A stretch of 64,000 bases of DNA from Pegea sp. RAD2-039. Its lineage: Eukaryota > Chordata > Thaliacea > Salpida > Salpidae. The stretch covers positions 4,216,001 to 4,280,000 of the forward strand of contig JAQGEQ010000071.1 in NCBI GenBank assembly GCA_034620365.1. Direction: 5' to 3'. Below are positions 40,265-55,271 of this stretch, piece by piece. Position 1 is the first letter of the stretch. Each line of letters starts with the position of its first letter. The position numbers were made by a program, and so were the translations under genes. The notes under the pieces were generated by a model. The model was not told the DNA's origin. It saw nothing but the letters and a program-made list of their open reading frames with translations, and ran no database searches.

Positions 40265-40984
40265 ATGGAAGTTGTTTCTAATCCAATCATCACTTTGAAG
40301 ATCAGCAGCTCTTCCAAGTCCGAAGGATCATTTATAAACGAGCGTAAATTTGACCGAGGCATCAATGTCTCTCAACTAAAGAACAAACTTGAAATGATTG
40401 TTGGCATGGCAGCTGCATCGATGACTATCCAAGTATTTGATGAACAAGACAAGCTGCTGATGACTTTAGATGAAGATGATCGACTGATCGGGTCTTATCA
40501 GATTGATGACGGTATGCGGATGCATGTAATCGGGCAGAGTATGCTTGAACAGCTCGATAGTGTGGATAAATATGAGATGAGTGAAGATCTCTATGACAAC
40601 AAGGAAGGAACTGTTCGAAGTTTAATGAAGAAACGACAAATTGGAAAATATAATCCAGAACTTCAAGAAAAAAGGCGATTGATGCAAGAGAAGAAGAAAG
40701 AAGAGGATGAAGTCTTCAGGCAGAGGATCAAAGTAGGAAGCCGATGTGAACTACAAGTTCCTGGGAAGCTAGCTCGTCGAGGTGTTGTTGGTTTTGTTGG
40801 GCTTCTTCATTCCAAAGCAAATCTCTTCATTGGAGTTATTCTCGATGAACCTACAGGAAGTAATGATGGTTGTTTCGATGGTAAACGCTACTTCACTTGT
40901 CGTCAAGGTTACGGCTCCTTTGTTCGACCTACTCACGTCACATGTGGGGATTTTCCGGAGTTTGATTTGAATGATGAGATGTAG
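40265..40984 (+). CDS. TBCB: Tubulin-folding cofactor B
   Basis: Single exon, 239 aa (human about 244). TBCB works with TBCE in alpha-tubulin folding and dimer dissociation in the cytosol. The N-terminal ubiquitin-like domain runs about residues 8-90, followed by a charged coiled segment (QEKRRLMQEKKKEEDEVF) and a CAP-Gly domain (GKLARRGVVGFVG, FIGVILDEPTGSNDG, YGSFVRP). The canonical GKNDG of CAP-Gly is GSNDG here. The protein ends in DEM, matching the D-E-I/M terminus reported as needed for binding TBCE. It sits 499 bases after the kinase-like gene and 87 before SRD5A3, all on the same strand. Confidence 0.93.
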   Translation: MEVVSNPIITLKISSSSKSEGSFINERKFDRGINVSQLKNKLEMIVGMAAASMTIQVFDEQDKLLMTLDEDDRLIGSYQIDDGMRMHVIGQSMLEQLDSVDKYEMSEDLYDNKEGTVRSLMKKRQIGKYNPELQEKRRLMQEKKKEEDEVFRQRIKVGSRCELQVPGKLARRGVVGFVGLLHSKANLFIGVILDEPTGSNDGCFDGKRYFTCRQGYGSFVRPTHVTCGDFPEFDLNDEM

Positions 40985-41025
40985 ACTCTTTGATGTCTTC
41001 TTTAGCTTTTGTAGTTCGTTCTTTT

Positions 41026-41056
41026 ATTAAAGATTATTTAGAAATATTTTTCGCAG
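41026..41056 (+). promoter_or_regulatory. TBCB poly(A) signal followed by SRD5A3 3' splice (trans-splice) acceptor
   Basis: ATTAAA at 41026-41031 and then atatttttcgcag ending at 41056, 15 bases before the SRD5A3 ATG at 41072. The TBCB stop is at 40982-40984. With no room for a normal promoter, co-transcription with TBCB is the simplest reading. Confidence 0.55.
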
Positions 41057-41071
41057 CAAATAAACTTAAAA

Positions 41072-42206
41072 ATGTTTGAAAATATGAATTTTTGGCCCAA
41101 TAATTTTGTCAATTTAGTTTGGTTTTATATGACCGTCTTTCTGATCATCAATTATTTACTAAAATATCAATTCAAATTGTCGATTGGTAATCTGGTTAAT
41201 AGCCAAGTGATCTCTTATGGGAAGAGCACTGAGAAATCGTATCTTCCTGAGCTTCCGAAGAGGTTAGTTTTGGTTTTGACTCAATCATCAATTCTTCAAA
41301 AATAGACCTCAACTTTTCATCAAAACTTTCTCAGATTTTTCGTTCATTTTTACATCTGGGCTAATATTTGGAACTTCTATCTCATCTACGTCATGATGAA
41401 TGGTGGATATGACGTCACCAACACCTTTCACCAGTTGCTAATTGCCATGACAACAGACCGGAACAAGAATCAACCAATTAGTTGGTAACTGGTCGTTGAT
41501 TGGTGGATTTTTGACAAGTTTTAATTGCAGACAAGAGATGTGATTTGATGTTGTTGATGCTTCTGTTTACTCTTCATACTCTACGAAGATTATATGAGAA
41601 TTTATTTGTCAGTGTGTTTTCCAGAAAAGCCAAAATTAATTTGATTCAGTACACCTGGGGTCTTGTCTACTACACTCTAGTGGTAAGTGTTTCACTTGAT
41701 TAAATTTTGAAAAGTTGAAAAGATCTTTTGATTAGCCGCTTACGATGTTAAGTGAAAGTCAAAACTTTAATTTGGAGCTGAAATTGGAGCTTTCTTGGAC
41801 TTATTCTCAACTTGTTGGACTTCTTCTCTTTAGTTTTGGTTGCTGGTTAGAGTTTACAACTTTATCTGCTTTTGCTGAAATGCGTAGAAAAGGTGAAATG
41901 GAAAAACTCTGTGAATCAAAAATAACTTTTATTTGATTTTTAATAGGAGCTATCAAAATGGAAAGCCACGGGATACCACAAGCTTCTGTATTTCAATTTG
42001 TGTCCTGTCCTCATTACTTAGGTGAAGTAATTATTTACTTGGGTTTGTGGTTGATGGCAGCCAACTGTTGTTATTCACTTAGAATATTACTTCTTTACAA
42101 CATTTCTGCTCATATGTGTATGGCCATGTCATCTCATCAATGGTACATTGCCAACTTTGCTAAGTATCCAAAAAATCGAAAAGCCCTTATCCCTTTTATT
42201 CTGTGA
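41072..42206 (+). CDS. SRD5A3: Polyprenol reductase (steroid 5-alpha-reductase 3 family)
   Basis: Exons 41072-41262, 41335-41480, 41531-41682, 41736-41892 and 41947-42206 give 301 aa (human 318). The enzyme reduces the alpha-isoprene of polyprenol to dolichol in the ER membrane, feeding N-glycosylation and O-mannosylation. It is multi-pass and hydrophobic throughout. The most telling part is the C-terminal family block: GIPQASVFQFVSCPHYLGEV, then SHQWYIANFAKYPKNRKALI and a hydrophobic end PFIL. Earlier parts fit too (LPKRFFVHFYIWANIWN, TLRRLYENLFVSVFS). Introns are 48-72 nt. Exon 2 ends at A|GTTGGT, assigned by frame and less certain. AATAAA lies at 42265. Confidence 0.9.
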
Positions 42207-42264
42207 AAAGTTTTCGTTTACTCTTCTACATCTGTATATTCTAGAGGATTTTAAGACTTAATAT

Positions 42265-42270
42265 AATAAA
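42265..42270 (+). terminator. Polyadenylation signal of SRD5A3
   Basis: AATAAA 59 bases after the TGA at 42204. Confidence 0.6.
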
Positions 42271-43211
42271 ATTTATTTCCAAATACAATGCTGGTGTAAG
42301 TAAACCCCGACAAGTAGCTGACAAGTCAGTAAGTATCTTGAAGTCAGTTAATTAGTTTCTCACAGAGACATAGATAGTTGAAGTTTTGGGATAAGATATT
42401 TTTTGTTGATATAAACTTTATAATCCTATTATATAAAAGTGAATTATCATTATTTATTCAAAGCATGACTGCAGATGGCAAACTATACAGCTTTTATAGA
42501 GAGCACAAAATAGAATAACTATAAAAAATGATGGAATGGTCTACAGCACTAAATGTTATTAGTGTATAGAAAATAGGAACACTGCAGAGGCTAAAGTTTT
42601 GTTGAAAAAAATGCTGAAATCATTTTTATTTTTGAGCTTGCAATTATGCTAGTTGAAAATTTGCTTTTTAATGTATAGAACCAATTTTCAATCTATAAAT
42701 CTGGGCATTTGTCTAACACTCATATAATTGTATGTGATTTATTAGCTTTTTAAAGACGAATTTTGTTAAACTGTCAGCTGAGTTAAAATTCCAATATTTA
42801 CTAAATATTTTCGTAACAATTTTAATTTTTAAACTTTCATTTTAGATTGATAAAAACAGCTAAGTCTATAAAAGTTGAAGCTGGTAGCTAAGCCATTAGT
42901 TTGTAAGCTTGTCGATATACCTGCAGATTCCATATATATAATTTACAATCTAATATTAACTCTTTCTATTTGCTCAATTAAATGCTTACTCAGATAAAAA
43001 GTAGAGTTTGGTATATTTCTCAATTTTATCTAAATAATTTTATTCTTTTTGGTTAAACTACAAATCTGATCTTAATCATAACTATCTAATAACCGTTTTT
43101 AAACATTTCATTAATATCTAGGAATAATATTGTTTACAATATTCTTCTAAAATAAAAGAACATATCATAAAATTTTATTTATTTATTAACCAAAACTCAG
43201 AAAAGAACCAT
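42271..43211. other. Intergenic between convergent SRD5A3 and POLR2K
   Basis: AT-rich, nothing recognised. TTTATT motifs near 43174-43188 could be the POLR2K poly(A) signal on the minus strand. Confidence 0.5.
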
Positions 43212-43529
43212 TTACCGAGCATCAAATACAACCACTGCAAAAAAAACAACTCAATAAAAACTCTTTTAATTTCCAAATGATAAAAACTTACATCTTTTTG
43301 TTCGTTTCTTGTACATGATCCGGTAACCACACTCTCTACATCTGATAGGGTCTTTTGCTCTAACTTCACTTTCATGATGGCATTCTGTAAAATATAAAGT
43401 TTAAAATTTACAGATACACTAAAATAATACAAAACCTCCACAGATATAAGACATATATTTGGTTTCTTGAGCAATACCAGCATCGCCACCACGTGGTGTT
43501 CTGGATGGTGTTCCCATAGGTGTAGACAT
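43212..43529 (-). CDS. POLR2K: RNA polymerases I/II/III subunit RPABC4 (RPB12)
   Basis: Three exons: 43436-43529, 43292-43384 and 43212-43234, introns of 51 and 57 nt, coding 69 aa. The core is unmistakable: a zinc ribbon ([22 protein letters not shown], that is C-x2-C...C-x2-C), then IMYKKRTKR and the C-terminal LVVFDAR, whose last seven residues lie in the 23-base third exon. The N-terminus ([19 protein letters not shown]) is species-specific. The subunit is shared by all three nuclear RNA polymerases. A tcgtcag element ends 26 bases before the ATG and may be an acceptor. Confidence 0.95.
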
Positions 43530-43555
43530 TTTCAAAGAATTGGATTAATTCAAAT

Positions 43556-46500
43556 CTGACGACATAAAACAAATCTCAGAAAATTTTGTTTTTCAAACAA
43601 AAAATGGTAGTTTTGGAGTTAAAGAAGTTACAAATAATAACTTTGATATAACTCTAGTAATAATTTTTATATAATGTATTTTTAAAACATTCCCAGAAAA
43701 ACACAACCACAGCAATCACAAAATTAAATAAAAATAGTTAGCAAAATATTGTTTAATAGTATTAAGGTTAAAAATAACTAGAAATATAACAAACTAAGAC
43801 AGTTTAAAAACAGAATTTATAAAAAAGAACTAATATAAAATATAATATATTCAGTTTTATTGGAAATTAAAATAATTTAATGAAATTGCAAACTATAAGA
43901 AAATGTGTTAATTTGAACAAAGCCTTGAAACCATCTTTAAAATATACTTTAAAGTAAATCAAAGGATTTAAACAAAATTTAATTCCAAAAATAAAATTTT
44001 TATGATAAAAAAGTAAGTTAAGAAGATAGTAGATTTTGATAAAAAAAATTGGCAAAAACATATTATTTGTGAGTTGAAATAATTGATGATTTTTGTTCAT
44101 CAGATTATCAAACTTTTTGGCTTTATCTATCAACGAAAAAAGCGCTTTAAAAAAATTAAAACAAGCAACTAAAAAAATGATTTAAATGCTAATAACTAGA
44201 TATATTAAATAAACTATAAAACTTTTCAAAACATACTATACTTCACAAAAATAATTAACTAAATATAAAGGAGCGAAAAGCTTAATCAGTTTAAATATGC
44301 TTAATATGAGATTGCAAATAAATCGTACAAAGAATTCTGAGAAAGTACTAAAATGTCTTTTTAAAGAAAAATGATAATATTTTTCGTACTTTCCCAGAGT
44401 TTTTGGTTTATAAAAAAGATGTTATCATAGAAAGAATAAAAAATACTTAAGATTTTTCTTCTATATTTTTGAAGGTATAATATTCTTACATTTCAAATTT
44501 TTTATTGGAAGTTGAAAAGTTACTTCAGATTACTTTTAGTAATTTCTCATAAAAGTTGTTCTAGCAGCCATTTTTGGCATCATCTATGTATGCGGTCTAA
44601 CACCTATTCATAATATCTGTAATTATTATGTCGTAGTTACTATATTCGTGGCTGCTTTCGTAGTGGATCAGTTATTACGTCCGCCTGAAACGCGGAAGGT
44701 CCCGGGTTTGAACCCGGATGGACACATACTTGCGACAAGGAAAAAGTTTATAAGAAACTCCGGTAAAAAGATCTCGTTAGTCAAGCTGACACTTCTAGAA
44801 GTCACAAAACTCTGAATTTAAAACACTAATTTAATTAGTTAGAGCCTGAGTTAAGAAAATTTCTTCTGTGATAAACCTTTCTTGGTTTATCGTTCACTTT
44901 ACTTTCTTCGCTGGTCTTATGCTCTATCTTTAGAACTCAAAATACTGAAAAAATATTATCGTCATTCTACAATAAAAACAAAGTTCATTGTAAATGCTAG
45001 GTCCGATTATTTCTTTTAATACAAGCAACATACATCATCAAAAATATATTTGAAAGAAAATATTAAGCAAAGCGCTTTTTTGAATATTGTCTTGATGTTT
45101 AATTTTTTTTCTTTTGTATACTGAGGAAACCTGGAAACTTATAAAACAATACCATCATATATCCCCTTATTTCAGCATGCTGTAGCTTTATAAAATTGTT
45201 GCTTACAAGAAAGATGATGAAGTTGTAACAGTTATTAACAATAGTAGCAGTAAGCAGAAAAAGCAAAGTTCAGTATGCCAGAAATGTTTTGTAGAATGGG
45301 AAAGTAAAACAACAACTTTAATAAAAGACTGCTGAACAAAAACTCTGACAAAATAAGGAACAATTTTTATTGCTTAAGCTTCAAGAGGGCTGAGCTAAGA
45401 AAATATAATTGTAGCTTTATCCGTAGATCTATGGATGAGTAAAGAAAGTGGCTTGAGACAGACAATAAGATCATCTAGTCATCCGAGAATGCCGATAAGA
45501 AGATGGAAGACAAAAGGTGAACAGATACCTTCAGAAAATCATCACCAATCATTATTCTCTCCTTGGGCACTAGAGCAATACTAACAAAATGGTTACGATT
45601 TTGATATACATAAAGAACTCTATAAATGATAAAGGGTTAAAGGTCAAAAATAAACTTTTTCTGGGACTCTTTTAAGATGCTTTGAGATCTCTGGTTATCA
45701 TTTAGTATTTACGTCTGAAAATGATATTTTTACAGATTATTTTTGAGATATTTTTTTACATTCTTTAGTATTCCAACGTAAACTGTAAAAACGTTCGTGA
45801 TTTCACTTTTACTACTTCGCTACTTACCTGAAACAAACTAATTAAAATCTATAATAATTTATTTCAGGTTGATTATGACTTTTATATTTCAGTTATAGCA
45901 TTCAGGTGGTAATTTTTTAAAGAAAAGTTGTATAAAGTAGAATTTAATTAATTGAAATTTTAGTTTATTGATTTTTGTAAAAACTTGAGCTTCGAAAAAA
46001 TATATAGTAGTTGTTCTATTCATTCAACCAATAATTTGGCATTAAATAAAAAAATAAAAAAGAATCAGATAACCACCGTGAAACGTTCTTGGCGAGTATT
46101 AAATATAATATATAATAAATAAGAGTTGTGTTTGAGAATTGGAACAGTAAATAGAAAAACAACATTATATATTGTCGAAATAAAAACAAATATGTCGACT
46201 TTGCAGTTTTTAACTAAATCTTAGTGTATAAAAGTTTTTTTGAACAATTGATTTTAAATCTTAAATAAAAAAATATTTTAGAAAAATATACTAAAATTAT
46301 TTTGATGTGCTGAATATCAGTAGAAATTAAATGGCATAAAACTTTAAAATCATTTTTTGTAAAGTTGAAGTAGTAAATCATATATATGTTACAAAAATAT
46401 TACAAAATGATTACTTTTACCTTAAACTAAATTATCTTAGTTTTTTAAATCGCGTAGTATGTACAAATGAGCTTAAATACAAAAAGAATTTATTACATTA

Positions 46501-49383
46501 TTTCATATACAACATCCTAAGTATTTTTCCAAGAATGTACTAACCCAAAACAACAATCTCTTTATTGTATCCAATACTATTTGTCACTTTAGTGGTAAAA
46601 ACAGTATAAAAAGCAAGTGTACAGCTCAATAAGCTTAAGAAATAAATAAAAAACTTTATAATAAACTAAATACTTTAAATTATATTAATATGAGATTAAA
46701 TGCATGACATAGTTTAAAACTGTAAGAGGCTTGCTCATTTATTTCTTAGTCAAACGTTTAAGTATTAATTTTCTAAAAATAAAATAGCTTTAATTAAATT
46801 TACCTTAAAATTTTAATCATCTAAACAGCTGATTTTATAATTATCGATTTTTTTATGTTTTAATCTAAATTACCGAAGATACTTAAGTGTAATTTTCCAC
46901 ACTAAGGCGGTTTTTAATACCTTCAGGCTCCATAAGAAATGTATAATGATGTTTTATTTTAATGTTTTATTTATAAGCTGATATATTAGAAGAAGATTAA
47001 ATATATTTCTTCAAAAATACTATAAATTAATTAAACTTGTAAATCTATTTATTATTATATTCAACGTATGGCTGCAAGTTACAAATTCAACAGCTCTTAT
47101 AGTGAACAAAAACCAAATAATACGAGCAAATGGAAGGTCTTAGGTACCACAATTTAATTACAGAAAGAATAAAGATACTTTAGAAGCATAAGTAAAACGT
47201 AAATTATAAATAAAAAATCTACAAAAATTTAATTTGAATTCAAAATTTTCAATTAAAATTTTTTGTTATATTTAATCTTTCAAAAAGTTGTGAACTATCT
47301 ACATTAAAGCAAACTTCAATTTCATCTTAACAATTTTTGAAAACAATTAAAACTATATTTGTCATGATGCCTAAATAAAAATAGTAAAAGTAGTTCCTTG
47401 AAACATTAGAACTAATCTTTCTTCACATTGATCATCATACATTATTCAAACATTTTGTAAGATTTATCTTGAAATCAATGATCCAAAACACGTTTGCAGT
47501 TTAAAAATTGACTGAAAAAAAGTGAAATGTTTTTAACTGAGCATAAAAATCGACTGATATTCATCAAACAAGTTTTACTAAAAATTTAATTTTCATTAAG
47601 ATCATCCAAAGATAACCTATTTAACATAAAGAAGCTTAAATATTTTTATCATGAGATTTTAGGTGCTACATGTAAAACAGATTTTATAAATTAGCCTTTC
47701 TGTTGGAATTCCCCCAAAACTGTACATCTTCAGACATTTCATTGGAAGATATATTGGTCATACATAAAGTCCCTTGTGTTTTAAATCCAAAAGTTACTTT
47801 GTTGTTTGAATCTACAGAGCAGACAGGTAAGTTTGTAGCCTACAAGACCCATTCTCAGATTATCGAGTTTTAATCAAAACAATTTTAATAATTAATTAAA
47901 AATGTGGAAAAGAATTAATAAGTTTCCAAAGTCAACTTTCTCTGTCTCAACCTTAAATTTTATAAGATGATCTAATTACAGTTTTACTTGAAATTATTTT
48001 ATTTAAAAACACTAAATTGATATCGGCATTTTGCTGATAAATAAATTAAATCGTCAGTATTTTTAAACAGTAATTTAATACAAAGTACTTGTAGAACTTA
48101 TGAAATAACTAATTTCAGTTTATATACTTTGTTCGGAATCAGCTGATTTTATTCGAAATTAAATTTCAGTACAGAGAATCAGGTTGATGACTTTTCAATC
48201 AATTTTTTTGACAGACTTGTTTCAAGTTGAATCTCAATTTTCTAAATTTTTTGTTTGCCGTCAGTGATTCTATTTTGTGATTCGGTATTAGGATTCAACT
48301 TCTGATCTTTTGAAAGCAGAATCATTCTAAAATCTTGTCAGGTTTGAAATTTTAAAATTAAACTTTATATAAAAGCAAACTGATTGATTTGATCACTACA
48401 ATTTCACTTTTAATCACACCACCTCTAAAAAGATGATTCATTTTCCGATAAAAACTGTTTACTAAAAAATTTTCCTTTTAAAGTCTTCAATTCTAAAATA
48501 ATTCTTTAAAACTTATTTTCATTTAATATATCTCTTTCATAAACAAACCAACAACTAATGAAAAATATTTATTGTATATTTCAAAGAGAATAAACATTTT
48601 GAACTTTTTACTTGTACATGATACACCACAGAACATTCTTTTAGAAATATATATTTGTGATTGAAATATTTGGGTCTCACAATTAAGAATAGAAAAAAAT
48701 ATACAAAAGACTGCACAATATACTTTGATTTGAAATAAATCTGATGATAAAATGAGATATGTAACAAACGCATAAAAAGGAAGGTGGATTTGCTGGACAG
48801 GGTTTGCCCTTTAAACAAACAAACTAGTTTTTAGCTGACTGGTTTGGACTTTTAGATAATTTCTGATTCAAATTTAAACACCAATCAGAAAATATTTGTG
48901 AAAAGCTGGTAAAGGCACACATTTATTTGTGATATTAATTTTCTTTCTACTTTAGTAGCTTTTCAACTTTCATTTTTATGATTGAAAATTTATAGAATTA
49001 GATCAAAAATTAACTTCAAACTAATATTTTAGATCAAATTTGTAAAAAGTTGAAAAACATTCGGATGTGTTCACAAAGGTTACAAAGGGCACAGTAAATA
49101 TTTGATTATGTGCAAATACACTCGACTTGTAGATGATGTTTGGCATCCTATCACCATGAAAGAATTGAAAAAAGTTTACAGTTATAGAAGAACTTTTAAA
49201 ACAGTGTCACTCACAGAAACTAACAGAGATGTTGAAGACATTTAGAAAGAACATATAACAACAACTACTGTTCAATAAATAGACTGAAAGATAAAATAGA
49301 ACAAATTTTGTGTTACCTTTATTTATAGATTTAAGTTATTTATAGAATGTTTCAATGGAATGACTGGAAAAATAGTAGATGGT
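43556..49383. other. 5.8-kb AT-rich intergenic region
   Basis: Very AT-rich on both strands. Apart from one tRNA-like element (listed separately) I recognise no gene; the open frames at 43867-44133 and 48555-48818 (minus) have low-complexity F/L/Y/K composition and no motif. Confidence 0.5.
44654..44727 (+). tRNA. tRNA-like element (pseudo-tRNA or SINE head)
   Basis: Has an A-box-like tagtggatcagttattacg, a good anticodon arm (TCCGC-CTGAAAC-GCGGA, 5 bp, loop would read GAA) and a B-box gggtttgaaccc. The body resembles Val/Asp-type tRNAs, and the acceptor ends (gctttcg and tggacac) do not pair. I therefore read it as a tRNA-derived relic, not a working tRNA-Phe. Confidence 0.4.
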
Positions 49384-52330
49384 TTAGTTAGCTACTTCGT
49401 CATCTGACGCGTCATCCAAACTGTCATTTCCTCCATCGTTTACTTCAGTCACTAAACTCTCATCAATTAGTTCAACTTCATCAGCCCTGTACAACAACAT
49501 CACATGTTCTTCTAGTTATTTGCCAAGTTACTTTTTTTACTGAATAGTTTTGAATTTATGTTAAATTTTTTTACATTTATTTATCAGATACTTTCGATAT
49601 TTCAATTTTACTCGGAATAAATTTGATTAGATGATCACAAATGATTCGAGAGACATAAGTGAAATTATTGAGATTTTTTCAAATCGATTTTCAAGTCTCT
49701 TCTTATTTAAATAATCTTTAAAATCTTTTTAGTTGTGTTTTATCTCAAATTGCAAATCGATAAATTTTTCATTGAATCAAATTTAGTAAATAATTAAATT
49801 TCCGGCAATAAAGAAATGTTTACAAAATAACAAATTGAAAAGTTTTTTGAAAATAAACAGTCAACTAGCCGCTGCCTACACAGTTCGTCCATTTGCTGGT
49901 TTCAAACAATTTAAAACTCAAAAAAGCTAAAAATTTTAATGAGAAAGTAACAATTTTTGAAAAATAAAACAAAAAAAATATTAAAAAGTGGACAAACTTT
50001 CTGGACAATTCACCAGGCCGGGCCATTGGCAGACGACACTGCTCGGGATAGAGCCAGGGCTTATGGTTGGGGTTGTGCTTGTTTTTCCACTCTAAATACT
50101 TTCTGGAGGCTTTATGGATTCGATTAATTACCTGAAAATATCGAAATGATTTGATGAACAAACTGAATATGTAAAATACCTTGGGTGTAAATATCTCGGC
50201 AAACCTGTTCACTACCCATTTTGGTATTGACCCTGTTAAAAAAGATTTCGATTACAAAACAAAAGCTGAAAAACGTTTTACTTGAAGCCAAAAACATTTG
50301 AAAAGTTTAAAGAAAATTAAATTAAACAGTTTTTGGTGCAAATAAGTTTGTACTTGAGTCGAAAACGGAAATTGAAAAGAAGAGTTATTTAAATTGAAAT
50401 CTAATAAAGTTTCAAATCTTTTGATATTTCAATTTACTTTCAACTAATTCAATTTATATTTTGTTTCCAAACATGCTGGAAATCACATTAACTCAAAACC
50501 TCTAAGTAAATCTACAAGAATTTATCCAAATCATACTACCTCTAGGATCAAATTGGGTTAAGTAGACGAAGTCACAAGAATGTGGACCAGTGGGCCGAAT
50601 CAAATAGCCAGTGTTGATAGAAATGGCCCTGACCATATCCTTACGTGGTGGATAAGACTACAAAAAATTCAAATTAGTTGGTTTAAACCGAAATTATAGA
50701 AATTGAAGGAAGATCGAAATATTAGGAATTAAAAACTTTCTTTCAAACGTTTTATTTGATTATCTGAAGTTATTAATTCAATTTGTTACAACAACAGAAT
50801 CTTTTGCTATAAAATTTATTAATTCGATTTTATACTGGGGTTTTTTGGTAACATCATCGAAACGCCCACGTGTTTACTGCAAAAATTTGCTTTTCGGGAA
50901 TTTCTGTCTCTCGTGGGACTAACAGGGACTTTCCCGATATTACTCGATCGCATTTGCTCCACTAAAATCTCTTTGAAGACATCTTTGAAGGCTACTTGCT
51001 GGTATTGTCATTTCAGATGACTTACAGATAGTATAAACAAAAAGATTTTTTCTAAAGACAAACCAATATACTTACGTGGAGTTTTCTAAGCAAAATTGGT
51101 TTTTAAAGTAGAGCAATAATCAAAATTACAGTATCAAAGTCTTTAGTGATGCTGAGATAAGTTCGGGACTTTTAGATTAAAATGAACTCTCTAAAGACGA
51201 ACTCTTAGAATATTTTTAAGATGTTGAAAAAGATTAAAAGTTCAAATCTTAAACTGAATTAGAAAAAGATTTAAAATGAATTTCGTCAACAAAAATTTGG
51301 AAGTTAATATAGATTTAAAAGAATATTCCAATAAAATGACTAAGAAGAAAAAATAAGATTTATTCGTATAAGATTCATAAAAAGTGTTTCACATTTAAAA
51401 AATCTAAATTTAAAGCTTTTCGAAATTTTGTAAATTTAATTTCGTTTAAGTAAACGGTTTAAATATGTTTTCAAAATATGGTTTTAAGATATTTAGGAAA
51501 TTTTAAAAGCAAGCTTACTTTGTGTGATATTGATTTATTGATCATCATATATTCAAGTGGGTCTCTCATGCTAGGATAAGCAATCCAAGAAGACAAGAAA
51601 ACAACGTCCCTGCTCTTAATTGGCGTCGGACATTTAGCTGTAAGAGATCAAGTTGAGAAAAATTCTTCATGAAAATTTGTAACTAATATTATTTACTAAA
51701 TTTGATATTTTATCAATTTATATTTTGTAAGTTGAAAAATTTAACGTAAAGTTTGATCAGGAATATTAACTTTAGAAAATTAAAATAAAACTATTTAAAA
51801 AATGATCATTTACAATTAACAATTAACTTTTAACAATAAACAAATATAAAATTTATATCTAAGAACAATAATAAACTTTTTGAAAGATAGCCACAAATAT
51901 ATATTTTAAAATTTTAGTAACTTTAAGTAAAAATACAAACCAGCATAATAAGAAACTGAATTGTTGACAGAAACTTTACAAATTTCAATCATATCTATCA
52001 TATCATGATCCCATTTTTTTCTGTATACAGTATCATGAACAACATCAAATACTACAGCTGCAGAAACATCACTAAAGCTTGTGATAGCCTTTGAAATGAC
52101 AAAGTTAAAAAATTATCATCAATTGAAGCACAACTAACATCTTTAAATTAAAAAAATCTTTTCAAATGTACCTTCAAAAGCTTTATATTTGAATTAGCCT
52201 GAAATTTTGTACAGACTTTCAAATTCTTTTTGCTGTATCCAACCAACCACCCTTGATTAGATTTACACATATTTCTGAAATCTTCAAAATCTTTATCATC
52301 TGCTGGATAAACTGTGTCAGATGAATCCAT
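49384..52330 (-). CDS. STARD10-like: STARD10-like START-domain lipid transfer protein
   Basis: Seven exons: 52172-52330, 51941-52088, 51519-51637, 50540-50657, 50180-50232, 49998-50131 and 49384-49486, giving 277 aa (human STARD10 about 291). The START domain reads DKDFEDFRNMCKSNQGW, DVVHDTVYRKKWDHDM, KCPTPIKSRDVVFLSSW, SYPPRKDMVRAISINTGYLI, STGPHSC-like TGPHSCDFVYLTQFDPRG, SIPKWVVNRF, and WKNKHNPNHKPWLYPEQ. The acidic C-terminus (IDESLVTEV, DDASDDE) also fits STARD10. Family role: a cytosolic START protein that shuttles phosphatidylcholine and phosphatidylethanolamine between membranes. The start is the ATG at 52330, seven bases after an acceptor-like ttggaacag. The exon 6 donor (AA|GTTTGT) is assigned by frame; TT|GTCCAG is an alternative that drops three residues. 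Confidence 0.88.
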
Positions 52331-52337
52331 TTTCAAA

Positions 52338-52819
52338 CTGTTCCAAAATTAATCTTTTTAATAAAAGATAGAACTAAATCTGAAAATCTATTTTGATATA
52401 TTAGTTTTTGTAACAGTTAAAATAGCTAAAGAATTTAGTTTTCACACTAATTTGCATTTTACAAAATGATAAAAATCAATAAAATTTAAAAAAGAGAAAT
52501 TTCTTAATAGTGACTAAAAAATAATAGTTAGAAGTCAGAAAACGAATTTGACAAAAACAGATTATTATCTTATGATTTAAAAAGTTGCAAGTTTAAGCAT
52601 TGAAAAAAAATATTATCTACGTCAAGTTTATGATAAACAATGACACAAAAAATCAACAAATTTACAACTAATAGCAAATTTGATTAGCTGGTGGCAAAGA
52701 AAAGTCAGAAAATTGAAAAAGTTAAGTGCTTAAGTTAAGCTAAAAATTTAGATTATTATAATCATAAATTAAAAATAACATTAGATAATCATTAAAGAAA
52801 ATCAGTTGAATGTTGATCA
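52338..52819. other. Intergenic between BDH2 and STARD10-like gene
   Basis: AT-rich, about 480 bases, same-strand neighbours. No feature seen except the acceptor-like element before the STARD10-like start. Confidence 0.5.

Positions 52820-55271
<2,452 letters not shown>

Noticed and set aside
43867..44133. Minus-strand open frame rich in F, L, Y, K
   Set aside because: Composition is that of translated AT-rich noncoding DNA.
44654..44727. Functional tRNA-Phe (anticodon GAA)
   Set aside because: The acceptor stem and part of the T stem do not pair, and the body resembles Val/Asp-type tRNAs.
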